The notes: generated by a model not told the origin, from the letters alone. Positions 8,797 through 18,489 are shown, counted from the first letter of the stretch. The stretch: DNA of 64,000 nt from Mucilaginibacter kameinonensis (GCF_003675385.1 NZ_RCWZ01000004.1:930001-994000), one strand, 5' to 3'. Program-made: numbers and translations.

Positions 8797-10431
8797 TTAA
8801 GCAAACAGATCGGGCTTAAACAAAGGTGCTACCCGCTTTTTAGATGCCTGCTCATAGGCATATCCTAATTTGATGATTTCCCCTTCTGTATATGCGGTAC
8901 TAAAAAACGATAACCCAATTGGCAAACCATGCGCCAGCCCCATAGGTACCGTGATGTGCGGATACCCGGCCATAGCAGCCGGCCCGGAAAAGCTGAAGCC
9001 ATTATCATAATCACCATTTACCAGGTCGATACATACTGCCGGACCGTTGGTTGTGCCGATAATAGCATCGAGCTTGTATTTGGCCAGCATGTCATCAATA
9101 ACTTTACGGGTACCAGTAAAGGTTTGCTTAACCGCGTCAAGATATTCCTTGCTGTTCAAACCGCCTTTGGCCTGGGCCTGCTCCAGAATCTCTTGTTTAA
9201 AAAATGGCATGGCTTTGGCCTCGTTCTGCTTGTTAAAGGCAATCACATCGGCCAGCGTTTTTATTTTGCTATTAGCGTTAACAAAGTATTGGTTAAGGCC
9301 GTCTTTAAATTCATAAAGTAGTACATTAAACTCACTATTATTGATGGTTTTCAACTCTTTGTTCAATTCTATCTCCACCACCTCAGCACCCTTGCTTTTC
9401 AAGGTTTTGATAGCTTCCTGCAATAGTGCTACAACAGCCGGATTATCATTTAATGCCGATTTTTCGATACCAAGCCGTTTGCCTTGTAAACCGTTGGCAT
9501 CTAAAAATTTGGTATAGTCGGCCTCTACTCTGTCTTTGCTTCCAAGGGTTGCCAGGTCAAGCGTATCTATCCCGGTAAGTGCCCCAAGCAATATGGCGGC
9601 ATCTTTAACCGTACGCGTCATTGGGCCGGCGGTATCTTGAGTTTTAGAGATGGGAATTATTCCCGACCGGCTCCATAAGCCCACAGTCGGCTTAATGCCC
9701 ACCAAGCCATTAACCGAAGCCGGCGAAACAATAGAGCCATTAGTTTCGGTACCGATGCCTATAACACAAAGGTTAGCTGCAACGGCCGTTCCCGTACCGG
9801 CACTTGAACCGCTGGGGTTCCTGTCTAAAATATAAGGGTTTTTAGTCTGCCCTCCCCTGCTGCTCCAGGCGCTGGTTGAATGTGTAGACCGGAAATTTGC
9901 CCATTCGCTTAAATTGGTTTTACCCAATATCACCGCTCCCGCCTCGCGAAGCTTATGCACTATAAAAGCATCCTGTTTAGCAAAATTATCGGCCAAAGCC
10001 AACGAACCTGCCGTGGTATGCATATTATCGCCTGTATTAATATTATCCTTAATGAGTACAGGTATGCCATGCAGCGGACCGCGTACTTTACCTTTTTCGC
10101 GTTCCCTATCCATGGCATCGGCCATATTCAGGGCATCTTTATTAATCTCGATCACAGAGTTGAGCATAATACCCTTTTTATCGATCTGATCTATACGTTT
10201 CAGGTACAGCTCGGTGATGAGCCTTGAAGTAAACTGTTTGCTCTGCATTTTTTGCTGCAGATCAGTTATTGTTATTTCGCTCAGTTCAAATATATCGTCC
10301 TTGCTGTTTTCGGCAGCAACAGTATCATCGGCTTTGCTCGTCGCAGATGGCTGATTGCAGGAAGCAGCTACCAAAGTAGATATCGTTAGCCCGGCCAGCG
10401 AGCCGGTTTTGAGGAAATTTCTTCTATGCAT
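8797..10431 (-). CDS. Exported amidase (amidase signature family)
   Basis: This 544-residue protein belongs to the amidase signature family (GatA/fatty acid amide hydrolase fold). The Ser-Ser-Lys triad is visible: Lys in IPVLIKDN near 126, the cis-Ser in the Gly/Ser-rich block NPSGSSAGTGTAVAANL near 205, and the nucleophile Ser in TNGSIVSPAS near 229. The N-terminus carries both a twin-arginine type motif (RRNFLK) and a lipobox-like LVAASC with Cys25, so it is probably a Tat-exported lipoprotein rather than GatA, which is cytosolic and works in tRNA amidation. The substrate, a carboxamide, is not known. It lies just upstream of the short AraC gene on the same strand. Confidence 0.88.
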   Translation of the reverse strand: MHRRNFLKTGSLAGLTISTLVAASCNQPSATSKADDTVAAENSKDDIFELSEITITDLQQKMQSKQFTSRLITELYLKRIDQIDKKGIMLNSVIEINKDALNMADAMDREREKGKVRGPLHGIPVLIKDNINTGDNMHTTAGSLALADNFAKQDAFIVHKLREAGAVILGKTNLSEWANFRSTHSTSAWSSRGGQTKNPYILDRNPSGSSAGTGTAVAANLCVIGIGTETNGSIVSPASVNGLVGIKPTVGLWSRSGIIPISKTQDTAGPMTRTVKDAAILLGALTGIDTLDLATLGSKDRVEADYTKFLDANGLQGKRLGIEKSALNDNPAVVALLQEAIKTLKSKGAEVVEIELNKELKTINNSEFNVLLYEFKDGLNQYFVNANSKIKTLADVIAFNKQNEAKAMPFFKQEILEQAQAKGGLNSKEYLDAVKQTFTGTRKVIDDMLAKYKLDAIIGTTNGPAVCIDLVNGDYDNGFSFSGPAAMAGYPHITVPMGLAHGLPIGLSFFSTAYTEGEIIKLGYAYEQASKKRVAPLFKPDLFA

Positions 10432-10558
10432 AAATGTTTAAAATAAAAGGCATTACAAGTAACAAAATATTTAACTACTTTGAAAATTGTGGAGGGTGGA
10501 GATAGTTAAATGTTACAATGTGAAGGAAAATACAAGGAGAATGGCAGCAAAGAGCGCG

Positions 10559-10655
10559 GTCATGTTGAACTTGTTTCAACAACCCACTTGCTAAGTCGCC
10601 CGCCAATCAAATCGCCAACCCATCCTGTGGGGTGCTGAAACAAGTTCAGCATGAC
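10559..10655. repeat. REP-like palindromic element, family C
   Basis: The 20-base ends pair with one mismatch: GTCATGTTGAACTTGTTTCA at the left and the complement of GTCATGCTGAACTTGTTTCA at the right. The element is 97 bp and lies between the amidase promoter and the end of the DUF1345 gene. It is unrelated in sequence to families A and B, although all begin with GTCAT. I see nothing else in the gap 10432-10728. Confidence 0.8.
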
Positions 10656-10728
10656 AGGTTGAGATATTATGAACTGCGGGTTTAAATCACCCGGCAATGC
10701 TAAGGATTCAATTTCATGTGATTTAATC

Positions 10729-11427
10729 TTACTTCGATATCATCCCCGATATCACATTAATACTCAGCGCCACAATAGCCGTATTAAAAGCGAAAGAAAT
10801 TAAGCCATGCAACCAGGCCAGGCGGCGGATAGACCGGGCAGAGATCTCGACATCGGATACCTGGAAAGTCATGCCGATAACGAATGAGAAATAAACGAAG
10901 TCGAGGTAATCCGGCTCTTTTAAATCGCCCGGAAAGTCAAGGCCACCTAATGGTTTTATTTTTTTATCATCGTCCGGATCGGTAGCGTAGTACATATGCG
11001 CGTATCGCAGGGTAAAAATGGTATGCACCAGCCACCATGAGATAATAACTGAGCCCATAGCCAGTAAAACCCGGGCGGTCACCACCTCGTCCGACTGATT
11101 TTTAGTAGATATCAGTAAAAACACGATTGCCAGCAAGCTTGCCATTGAAGCTACTATTACAAACAAAAATATCAGCGTACGGCTCGAGTCTTCGATACTC
11201 GCTATCCTTCGGATCTCGGCCGGTTTGGCGGTCAGGATAATGATCCAATCCATAATGATGATGCACATACCAAACGCTATCCAGGTTACCAGAGCAATTA
11301 CCGGTGCCGAAAAATGCCCCCATGAAAGAAATAAAGTTATCGCGGCAGCTCCCAATGAGATCAGGAGGCGGTGATGGGCATCAAGACTAAAAAATACTTT
11401 TGTTTTTATTCTGGCTTTTTGAGACAT
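10729..11427 (-). CDS. DUF1345 integral membrane protein
   Basis: The protein has 232 residues and five or six hydrophobic segments (for example LLISLGAAAITLFLSW, VIALVTWIAFGMCIIIMDWI, LIFLFVIVASMASLLAIVFL, and a C-terminal LISFAFNTAIVALSINVI). The later part has the DUF1345 hallmark, an acidic, Tyr-rich loop before YLDFVYFSFVIGMTFQVSDVE. The family is found in the inner membrane of many bacteria and has no established role. It lies 56 bases after the YwbE-type gene on the same strand, so the two may share a transcript. Confidence 0.85.
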   Translation of the reverse strand: MSQKARIKTKVFFSLDAHHRLLISLGAAAITLFLSWGHFSAPVIALVTWIAFGMCIIIMDWIIILTAKPAEIRRIASIEDSSRTLIFLFVIVASMASLLAIVFLLISTKNQSDEVVTARVLLAMGSVIISWWLVHTIFTLRYAHMYYATDPDDDKKIKPLGGLDFPGDLKEPDYLDFVYFSFVIGMTFQVSDVEISARSIRRLAWLHGLISFAFNTAIVALSINVISGMISK

Positions 11428-11483
11428 ATCACTTAGGCTACACGGTAAATATGCACATGATTAGTGTAGAATAAATGAAGATA

Positions 11484-11690
11484 CTAAAAATCGTCTTCCT
11501 CAACAATCCAGGCCACACGGCCTACCTGTCCGTCATCCAGCTGCACTTTTATCCCGCGCGAGTGGTAAGCCGCACTGGTAAGCAATCGCTTCACAAAGCC
11601 GCGTGTAAGCGTACCGGTACGCTGATCTTTTTTAAGTATAATGTCAACCTCAAGGCCTGGGTATATATCGCTTCTGTTTTGTCCGTTCAT
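11484..11690 (-). CDS. YwbE family small protein
   Basis: This is a 68-residue protein beginning MNGQNRSDIYPGLEVDIILKKDQRTG, and it fits the YwbE/DUF2196 family: GLEV-IVLKKDQRTG, then TRG-V--LLT---HHSRGIKV-L-DG-VGRV. The fold is likely a small beta-barrel. The role is unknown. The length matches the family (about 60-70 residues) and the ATG at 11690 gives the expected N-terminus. It lies upstream of the DUF1345 gene. Confidence 0.85.
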   Translation of the reverse strand: MNGQNRSDIYPGLEVDIILKKDQRTGTLTRGFVKRLLTSAAYHSRGIKVQLDDGQVGRVAWIVEEDDF

Positions 11691-11760
11691 GACCGTTGAT
11701 TGTTTTTATTACGTTGATTGCGCTGATTTCACCTTTTTGATATTTCTGATTGGTTTGATT

Positions 11761-12222
11761 TCACCGATCTAACAGGATTGATAATGTCTTTTGTTTTGCT
11801 TCGTCGTCAATTCCTTTAAATGGCTTTATGGTTACCCATCGCTGTGTTATCCATTCGGGCAGTTGGTTTATTGACGGATCATCATCAAGAATTACAAAAT
11901 TTTCATCACAATTATCTTTTGCCCACACTTCAATCTCTTTTCCCCTTTCCCCCAGTTCGGCAAGAGATAGCTTGTTGTTTAACTTCGAAATACTATTTAT
12001 AGCAATCCCTCTTAACTTAAATATCTCAAACCACTGTTGATTGGTGAAATTAATTCGATGTGTTGTAGTTAAAACCACAGCGGCATTTGTTTCTGCTAAG
12101 ATATGTGCAAGATTATTGGCGGATTGTTTATCAAACCGCGTAAATCCGTCTGCTTCCGATTCAACTTTTCGCCATGCAGGTTCGATTACCAATACACCAT
12201 CAATATCAAGCAAAATCACCAT
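11761..12222 (-). CDS. HAD-like domain protein
   Basis: The 153-residue protein opens with the HAD motif I, LLDIDGVLV (the two Asp residues serve as nucleophile and acid/base in active members). Motif II-like TTTHR follows near 55-59 and motif IV-like ILDDDPS near 112. It resembles the small HAD domains found in RNA-repair-associated and stand-alone proteins and may be a phosphatase; the substrate is unknown. I chose the ATG at 12222 because motif I then begins at residue 3; a GTG at 12231 would add three residues. It stands between YwbE and the TlpA-type gene, all on the minus strand. Confidence 0.75.
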   Translation of the reverse strand: MVILLDIDGVLVIEPAWRKVESEADGFTRFDKQSANNLAHILAETNAAVVLTTTHRINFTNQQWFEIFKLRGIAINSISKLNNKLSLAELGERGKEIEVWAKDNCDENFVILDDDPSINQLPEWITQRWVTIKPFKGIDDEAKQKTLSILLDR

Positions 12223-12261
12223 GGCTTTCACTTAAAGAACGTTCCCATATATTCGCAAAGA

Positions 12262-13359
12262 TCAATTTTTCGCGAGATAATCGGCTATAAAAGTTTTAAC
12301 GCGCTCTTCGTTACCCTCATTGAAACCGTCTATCTTTTTTACTACTATATTTTTATTATTAACCAGGTATACCTGTGGCACAAATCCCAAATTGTATTGT
12401 ACTTGCGCTTTTTGAAAAATTGGCCGAGGGATGATCAACTGCTGCCAAGGCATATCTTCAGCTTTCATAACCGTTAACCAATTTTCTTTTTTTTCATCTA
12501 CTGACACGCTCACAAACCTTATATCATCTTTATTAAATTGAGCTGCAATTCGCTTTAAGGATGGGATTTCCTGGCGACATGGCCCGCACCAGCTCGCCCA
12601 GAATATCACCATATTTAGTTTTTTAGTATTATCTACCAGGTTTACCGGTTTTTCATCAACATCATTGAAAATGCTGTTAGCAAACTGACTTTTATTTGCA
12701 GGTTGATTGTCTATAAACTGCTTTAGTTTTCTACCATAGTAAGATGTTCTTGCGGCATCGCCAAAAGAGTTGTATAATTCTATTAATTGGGCATGTTCTA
12801 CGTAAAATCTAAAATTATGCAATGCTGATAAACTCCAATATGAGTCGGGGTTTTCACTAATAATTTTTTTTATCCTTTCTGTCTGGGCAGCTCTCCTAAC
12901 GCTGTCTTTACTTATGCGGATATAAGGCAACGTTATATTCTTTAAATACGACTCAGATTGCGATCCACCGTTCAGGATTGCCCCCTCAGTTTTAGAAAGA
13001 TCACCGGTTATTGTTGTCACTCCCGTCCCTACAACAAAATCAACGTACCTGGAATGATTTTTAGCGGGTTCATTCGGATTACCAACAGCTATATACTCTC
13101 TTTTCCCCTTTTCATCTTTATAACTTAAAGAAACAATATCAGCGAAGAAGGCGGTATCAGGCCGAAAGTTAAATTCAAATTTCCCATCAGTGACTTTGGC
13201 CGAATCGATGGATTTGCCTCCAATAGGAAATGTAGGTTTATAATAAACCCACTTGCTTTTAAGGCCTTTGATGTTGCCTCTGATAGTAACTGTATTATCT
13301 TGTTTACAGGAAAACAGGCCGATGAGCATCAGCAAAATGATGTAATAAGGTTTTTTCAT
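12262..13359 (-). CDS. TlpA-type thioredoxin-like lipoprotein with DUF4369-like N-terminus
   Basis: The 365-residue protein has a lipoprotein signal (LIGLFSCKQ, Cys18). Residues 22-130 form a beta-rich region of the DUF4369 kind (VTIRGNIKGLKSKWVYY). Residues 225-365 form a thioredoxin domain with the redox motif WCGPC near 257-261, the cis-Pro region FVPQVYLV and a C-terminal helix. Such proteins are anchored in the envelope and reduce or form disulfides in exported proteins; members of this type are very common in Bacteroidota. It starts 45 bases after the argH stop on the same strand. Confidence 0.88.
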   Translation of the reverse strand: MKKPYYIILLMLIGLFSCKQDNTVTIRGNIKGLKSKWVYYKPTFPIGGKSIDSAKVTDGKFEFNFRPDTAFFADIVSLSYKDEKGKREYIAVGNPNEPAKNHSRYVDFVVGTGVTTITGDLSKTEGAILNGGSQSESYLKNITLPYIRISKDSVRRAAQTERIKKIISENPDSYWSLSALHNFRFYVEHAQLIELYNSFGDAARTSYYGRKLKQFIDNQPANKSQFANSIFNDVDEKPVNLVDNTKKLNMVIFWASWCGPCRQEIPSLKRIAAQFNKDDIRFVSVSVDEKKENWLTVMKAEDMPWQQLIIPRPIFQKAQVQYNLGFVPQVYLVNNKNIVVKKIDGFNEGNEERVKTFIADYLAKN

Positions 13360-13404
13360 TGGTTTAGTATCAGGGTTTTCAGAATTATCCTGATACTAAG
13401 ATAA

Positions 13405-14739
13405 CTATTCAACCAACCCTTTTATTGCCTGCTCTACTTTTCCGAAGTCAAAATTATTGATCAGCTTGTCGAAAGAAGCCGAGATTTGCTCATTACCCAA
13501 ATTACCAATACTACCTTCATGTGTATGGTTCACGGTTTTATCTGGATTAAAATCACCTGCTTCAATAGCCAGGCCAACCTGTTTGTAAGCGTCACGGAAT
13601 GGTGTGCCACTCAGGGTTAAACGGTTCACTTCTTCTACACTGAACAGGTATGCGTATTTAGCGTCATTCAGGATATCTGTTTTAACAGTGATATTTTGCA
13701 GCATGAAGGTTGCCATTTGCAGGCAGTGTTTCAAATCGGCAAAGGCAGGGAACAGCAGTTCTTTTAGCAACTGAAGTTCACGGTGATAGCCGGATGGTAG
13801 GTTAGTGGTCATCATGGCTACATCTGTAGGCAATGCCTGCAGGCGGTTACATTTGCCGCGCATAATTTCCCAAACGTCCGGGTTCTTTTTATGCGGCATG
13901 ATGCTGCTGCCGGTGGTCAATGCATCCGGATAGCTTACGAACGAGAAATTCTGGCTTAGATATAACGTTTGATCCATGGCCATTTTAGCCAGCGTTGCCG
14001 CGATGGTTGAAATAGCCTGTGCTATGATGCGCTCGGTTTTCCCACGCCCCATCTGTGCGTAAACAACGTTATAGTTCAGGTTATCGAAGCCTAAAAGTTG
14101 TGTAGTTAAGGTACGATTAAGCGGAAACGACGAGCCATAACCGGCAGCCGAACCCAACGGATTTTTATTAGTGATGCGGTAAGCAGCCAAAACCAATTCC
14201 AAATCATCAACCAAACTTTCGGCATAAGCACCAAACCACAAACCGAATGACGATGGCATGGCTACCTGCAGGTGGGTGTAACCCGGCAATAACACGCCTT
14301 TATGTTTTTCACTCAGTTCAATAAGCTGGCGAAACAGAGTTTCGGTATTTTCAACGACTTCCTGCAGCTGGCTACGGAAAAATAGTTTCAGGTCCACCAA
14401 AACCTGGTCGTTACGGGAGCGGCCGCTATGGATCTTTTTGCCGGCATCGCCGATACGTTGCGTCAGTAGTAACTCAACCTGCGAGTGCACGTCTTCAACA
14501 TGCTCATCAATTTTGAACCCTCCTTTTGCGATATCGGCATAAATATTTTTTAACTCACGCTGAACAAGCTCCAGATCGGTGTCGTCCATCAGCCCTACGC
14601 TTTGCAGCATACGGGTGTGGGCCAACGATCCTAAAACATCAAACGCCGCCATTTGCTCATCAAATTCGCGGTCGCGACCAACAGTAAAGTTTTCAACCAG
14701 TTCGTTAACGTTGGTAGTTTTTTGCCAAAGCTTGCTCAT
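13405..14739 (-). CDS. argH: Argininosuccinate lyase
   Basis: ArgH splits argininosuccinate into arginine and fumarate, the last step of arginine synthesis. The 444-residue protein shows the fumarase/aspartase superfamily signature GSSIMPHKKNPD near 270-281, the N-terminal DDTDLE/EDVHSQVE region with the catalytic His (VHSQVE), and GRSRNDQV near 105. The length is normal (440-460). The ATG at 14739 is preceded by a -7-like TACATTTG only four bases upstream, so the leader may be very short. The other arg genes are not in this window; the gene is followed by the unrelated thioredoxin-like lipoprotein gene. Confidence 0.95.
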   Translation of the reverse strand: MSKLWQKTTNVNELVENFTVGRDREFDEQMAAFDVLGSLAHTRMLQSVGLMDDTDLELVQRELKNIYADIAKGGFKIDEHVEDVHSQVELLLTQRIGDAGKKIHSGRSRNDQVLVDLKLFFRSQLQEVVENTETLFRQLIELSEKHKGVLLPGYTHLQVAMPSSFGLWFGAYAESLVDDLELVLAAYRITNKNPLGSAAGYGSSFPLNRTLTTQLLGFDNLNYNVVYAQMGRGKTERIIAQAISTIAATLAKMAMDQTLYLSQNFSFVSYPDALTTGSSIMPHKKNPDVWEIMRGKCNRLQALPTDVAMMTTNLPSGYHRELQLLKELLFPAFADLKHCLQMATFMLQNITVKTDILNDAKYAYLFSVEEVNRLTLSGTPFRDAYKQVGLAIEAGDFNPDKTVNHTHEGSIGNLGNEQISASFDKLINNFDFGKVEQAIKGLVE

Positions 14740-14831
14740 GGTGCAAATGTATAAATTTGTGTATTTATGTGCATTATTGTGTATTATTTAATGTCACCAC
14801 CGCTCGGCGCCAACAAACTGGAAGCGTGAAT

Positions 14832-14932
14832 TTGTCTGAACCGGAATTTTTGAAATTAATTGAATTCTCAGAATTACAGCAAAATGGATGATTCGATAAA
14901 TTCAAAAATTCGTTTAATTCGAGTTCAGACAA
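14832..14932. repeat. 101-bp element with perfect 10-bp terminal inverted repeats
   Basis: The ends are TTGTCTGAAC and GTTCAGACAA, an exact inverted pair, and the interior is partly palindromic (GGAATTTTTGAA... with ...TTCAAAAATTC). It lies between argH and the rhamnosidase gene and codes for nothing. It has the form of a MITE or REP-like element; no copy of these ends was noticed elsewhere in the window. Confidence 0.75.
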
Positions 14933-15038
14933 TAAGACAGTTCAGGATGCCAATCCCGATCTATCCGGTTAACATTGTTGATTGCGACAACATTTCATAG
15001 CCTTTGGCCAATATTGTATAAACCGCTATCTTAACCAC

Positions 15039-17708
15039 ATGAAACACCCTTTACGTAAGCCATTGCTTTGCATTGCCTTATTATGCTGCTCTTTTTCGGT
15101 AACACAAGCCCAAACGCCGGGGGCTGCAGGTCTTAAATCCGAATATCTTGTAAACCCCATAGGTATCGACAATGCGCATCCCCGCTTAACCTGGTTAATG
15201 AACGATAAAGCACAGGGTGCAGCCCAAAGTGCTTATCAGCTTTATGTAGGTACCGATTCAGTTGCTGTTTCAACAAGCAAAGGCAACGCGTGGACCACCA
15301 CCAAAATAGCTTCATCAAATAACCTTGCTACTTATAGTGGCCAGCAACTAAAACCTTTTACTAAATATTACTGGCGGGTTCAGCTTTGGGACAAGGCAGG
15401 TAAAAAGCTTACATTATCGCCGGTAGCCAGTTTTGAAACCGGCATGATGAGCATGCAAAACTGGAAGGGCTCATGGATAAGCGATAATAAAGGGATAGCG
15501 GTTAACCCTGCGCCCTATTTCCGCAATACATTTAAGGTAGCTAAACCTATCCGCTCGGCACGGGCCTATATCGCCGTCGCGGGTTTATATGAACTTTATC
15601 TAAACGGTAAAAAGATCGGCAATCACAGGCTCGATCCTATGTATACCCGGTTTGACAGGCGTACACTTTACGTTTCGTATGATGTTACCGCACAATTACA
15701 AAGCGGCAAAAATGCGGTTGGCGTATTATTAGGTAACGGCTGGTATAATCACCAGAGTACAGCCGTTTGGTTCTTTCACCAGGCACCGTGGCGCGGTCGC
15801 CCGGCATTTTGTATGGATTTGCGTATAACCTATACCGATGGTACCGTTGAAACTGTAAAATCAGGTACCGACTGGAAAACATCACTCAGCCCTATCGTTT
15901 TCAATAGCATTTATACTGCCGAGCATTACGACGGCAGACTGGAACAACCGGGTTGGAACACCGCCAACTTTGACGATAGTAAATGGAAGCCGGTCATTAA
16001 CCGTTCGGCGCCTTCTATGAATATTGTATCGCAGGCTATGCAGCCTATCCGCGCGGTTGATACCATCAGCACCAAAAGTGTTACTAAACTCGACAGCGAC
16101 GTTTGGGTATTTGATATGGGCCGAAATATTTCGGGTGTAAGCCAAATTACGGTTAAAGGCGATTCGGGTACGGTGATCCGTCTGAAACATGCTGAAAGAT
16201 TGAATAAGAACGGGCATGTCGATCAGTCAAATATAGACCTGCACTACCGCCCTACCGATGATAAAGACCCTTTCCAAACCGATATTTTCATTTTAGGCGG
16301 CAAGGGCCAGGAAACTTTTTCGCCTCGCTTTAATTATAAAGGTTTTCAATACATTGAGGTAAGCAGCAGTAAACCAATTCAAATCGGTAAAGAAAACATC
16401 AAGGCCTTTTTTATGCACAGCGATGTGGAACCTATTGGTACGGTTAAAGCATCTAACCAAACTATTAACCAAATCTGGACTGCCACTAACAATAGCTATT
16501 TAAGTAACTTGTTCGGTTACCCAACCGACTGCCCCCAACGCGAAAAGAATGGCTGGACAGGCGATGCCCACATCGCCAGCGAAACGGGTTTATACAATTT
16601 TGATGGCATCACAGTTTATGAAAAATGGCTGGCTGATCATCGCGACGAGCAGCAGCCCAACGGCGTTTTGCCATCTATTATCCCAACCGGTGGCTGGGGC
16701 TACGAATGGGGCAACGGCCCCGATTGGACAAGCACCATCGCCATTATTCCGTATAATATTTATTTGTTTTATGGCGATAGTAAGCTATTGGCCGATAGTT
16801 ATAACGCCATCGAAAAATATGTGAACCACATTGATGAACTTTACCCAAGCGGTCTCACCACCTGGGGCCTGGGCGATTGGGTACCGGTAAAATCAGTTTC
16901 GCCGGTTGAGTTAACCTCATCGGTTTATTACTATACCGATGCCAGCATACTGGCCAAAGCAGCCAAAATATTAGGCAAACAGGCCGACTATGTAAAATAC
17001 GCTGCATTGTCCAATAAGATCAAAAATGCCATTAACGCTAAATATTTAGATACTGCGACCGGCATTTACGGCAAAGGCTTACAAACAGAACTAAGCGTAC
17101 CACTTTACTGGGGAGTTGTGCCTGAAAATATGAAAAGTAAAATCGCGGCCAATTTGGCAAAACGTGTTGAGGCCGATAATTTCCATTTAGACGTAGGTAT
17201 ATTAGGAGCCAAAGCTATCTTAAGCGCACTAAGCGATAATGGCTATTCGGATGTGGCTTACAAAATAGCATCGCAGGAAACCTTCCCGTCATGGGGCTGG
17301 TGGATGGTAAACGGTGCTACCACCCTGTATGAAAACTGGCAGATAGATGCTAAATCGGATATCTCACTCAACCACATCATGTTTGGCGAAATTGGCGCAT
17401 GGCTTTACAAAGGCATTGCAGGTATCCATCCGGATCCTGAGCATCCGGGTTTTAAAAACGTATTGCTGCAACCGCATTTTGTACCGGGCTTAAATGAGTT
17501 TACCGCTACCCACAAAGGGCCTTATGGTAATATTGTTTCGTCATGGCAGCGCAGCAGCAAAAGGGTAACTTATAAAGTAACCGTACCTGCAAACTCAAGT
17601 GCCACCATTGCCTTCCCGGCGGGCAAAGTTTATCTTGCCGGCAAGGCAATTAACAATCCTGCGTTGTACAAGATAAACGCGGGCAGCTATGTATTCGAGG
17701 TAAAATAA
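15039..17708 (+). CDS. Secreted alpha-L-rhamnosidase, GH78
   Basis: With the ATG at 15039 the protein has 889 residues and a clear signal peptide (LLCIALLCCSFSVTQAQ); a TTG 57 bases upstream would hide it. Domain order fits GH78: an N-terminal fibronectin-like domain (PRLTWLMNDKAQGAAQSAYQLYVGT), a beta-sandwich with AYIAVAGLYELYLNGKKIG, a second sandwich (FDMGRNISGVSQITVKG), then the (alpha/alpha)6 catalytic barrel with GYPTDCPQREKNGWTGDAH and a Trp/Gly-rich SWGWWMVNGATTLYENW, and a C-terminal sandwich after GIHPDPEHPGF. It releases terminal alpha-L-rhamnose from pectin or glycosides in the periplasm. No rhamnose catabolic genes are adjacent. Confidence 0.93.
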   Translation: MKHPLRKPLLCIALLCCSFSVTQAQTPGAAGLKSEYLVNPIGIDNAHPRLTWLMNDKAQGAAQSAYQLYVGTDSVAVSTSKGNAWTTTKIASSNNLATYSGQQLKPFTKYYWRVQLWDKAGKKLTLSPVASFETGMMSMQNWKGSWISDNKGIAVNPAPYFRNTFKVAKPIRSARAYIAVAGLYELYLNGKKIGNHRLDPMYTRFDRRTLYVSYDVTAQLQSGKNAVGVLLGNGWYNHQSTAVWFFHQAPWRGRPAFCMDLRITYTDGTVETVKSGTDWKTSLSPIVFNSIYTAEHYDGRLEQPGWNTANFDDSKWKPVINRSAPSMNIVSQAMQPIRAVDTISTKSVTKLDSDVWVFDMGRNISGVSQITVKGDSGTVIRLKHAERLNKNGHVDQSNIDLHYRPTDDKDPFQTDIFILGGKGQETFSPRFNYKGFQYIEVSSSKPIQIGKENIKAFFMHSDVEPIGTVKASNQTINQIWTATNNSYLSNLFGYPTDCPQREKNGWTGDAHIASETGLYNFDGITVYEKWLADHRDEQQPNGVLPSIIPTGGWGYEWGNGPDWTSTIAIIPYNIYLFYGDSKLLADSYNAIEKYVNHIDELYPSGLTTWGLGDWVPVKSVSPVELTSSVYYYTDASILAKAAKILGKQADYVKYAALSNKIKNAINAKYLDTATGIYGKGLQTELSVPLYWGVVPENMKSKIAANLAKRVEADNFHLDVGILGAKAILSALSDNGYSDVAYKIASQETFPSWGWWMVNGATTLYENWQIDAKSDISLNHIMFGEIGAWLYKGIAGIHPDPEHPGFKNVLLQPHFVPGLNEFTATHKGPYGNIVSSWQRSSKRVTYKVTVPANSSATIAFPAGKVYLAGKAINNPALYKINAGSYVFEVK

Positions 17709-17774
17709 TATCGCCACAAATGCCATAGCATTTTCATATTTTAATATCTGCACATATCAAATGACCATTTACTG

Positions 17775-17804
17775 ACAGGCCGGGGCAATCCCGGCCTGTT
17801 TTTG
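17775..17804 (+). terminator. Rho-independent terminator after the rhamnosidase
   Basis: ACAGGCCGGG and CCCGGCCTGT form a perfect 10-bp stem with a five-base loop, followed by TTTTTG. Confidence 0.88.
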
Positions 17805-17844
17805 TATATAAATTTGTCACACCTTATTTACAGTCACTGATACA

Positions 17845-18489
17845 ATGCGCAGGATATTATCTATCATCGTTTTATTATTTATTGCCAAATTTGCCGTGGC
17901 AGGACCTGAAGAGCCATGGTCGCTAAGCACCGACAAGGAAGGCATCAGGGTTTATACCCGGCACATTCCCGATTCAAAGATCAAAGCCATTAAAGTAGAA
18001 TGCACTTTTAACGCCACAGCGGCTCAATTGGTAGCTGTACTAATGGATATTAAAACCTGCAGCGAGTGGGTTTATCATACCAAATCGGCCACTGTTATTA
18101 AAGAAGTATCTCCCTCAGATATATATTATTACTCAGAGGTAAACATTCCATGGCCGGTACATAACCGCGATTTTGTAGCGCATTTAAAAGTTACGCAAGA
18201 TCCTAAAACCAAAGTGGTTACCATCGATGCGCCGGTTATATCAAATATGGTACCAGCAAAAGATGGCATTGTAAGGGTTGAAAACTCAACCGGCAGATGG
18301 GTTATTACCCCCATTGACAGCGCCCATGTAAGCATTATTTACACCCTGCACCTTGATCCCGGAGGTTCTGTACCTGCCTGGCTCATCAATATGTTTGCCG
18401 CGCAAGGCCCTACAGAAAGCTTTAAAGGCTTAAAAAAACAACTTCAGAAACCTGCTTATAAGGATGTGAAGTTGTCATATGTGCAGTAA
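17845..18489 (+). CDS. Exported START-domain protein
   Basis: This 214-residue protein has a signal peptide (IIVLLFIAKFAVAG) and a START/lipid-binding fold: WSLSTDKEGIRVYTR at the N-terminus, then IKVECTFNATAAQLVAVLMDIKTCSEWVYH, YYYSEVNIPWPVHNRDFVAHLK and a C-terminal amphipathic helix (AWLINMFAAQGPTESFKGLKKQL). Such bacterial START proteins are thought to bind lipids or other hydrophobic ligands, here in the periplasm; the ligand is unknown. It is a single gene between a terminator and a REP-like element. A TAAATTTG -7 box lies upstream at about 17809-17816. Confidence 0.85.
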   Translation: MRRILSIIVLLFIAKFAVAGPEEPWSLSTDKEGIRVYTRHIPDSKIKAIKVECTFNATAAQLVAVLMDIKTCSEWVYHTKSATVIKEVSPSDIYYYSEVNIPWPVHNRDFVAHLKVTQDPKTKVVTIDAPVISNMVPAKDGIVRVENSTGRWVITPIDSAHVSIIYTLHLDPGGSVPAWLINMFAAQGPTESFKGLKKQLQKPAYKDVKLSYVQ

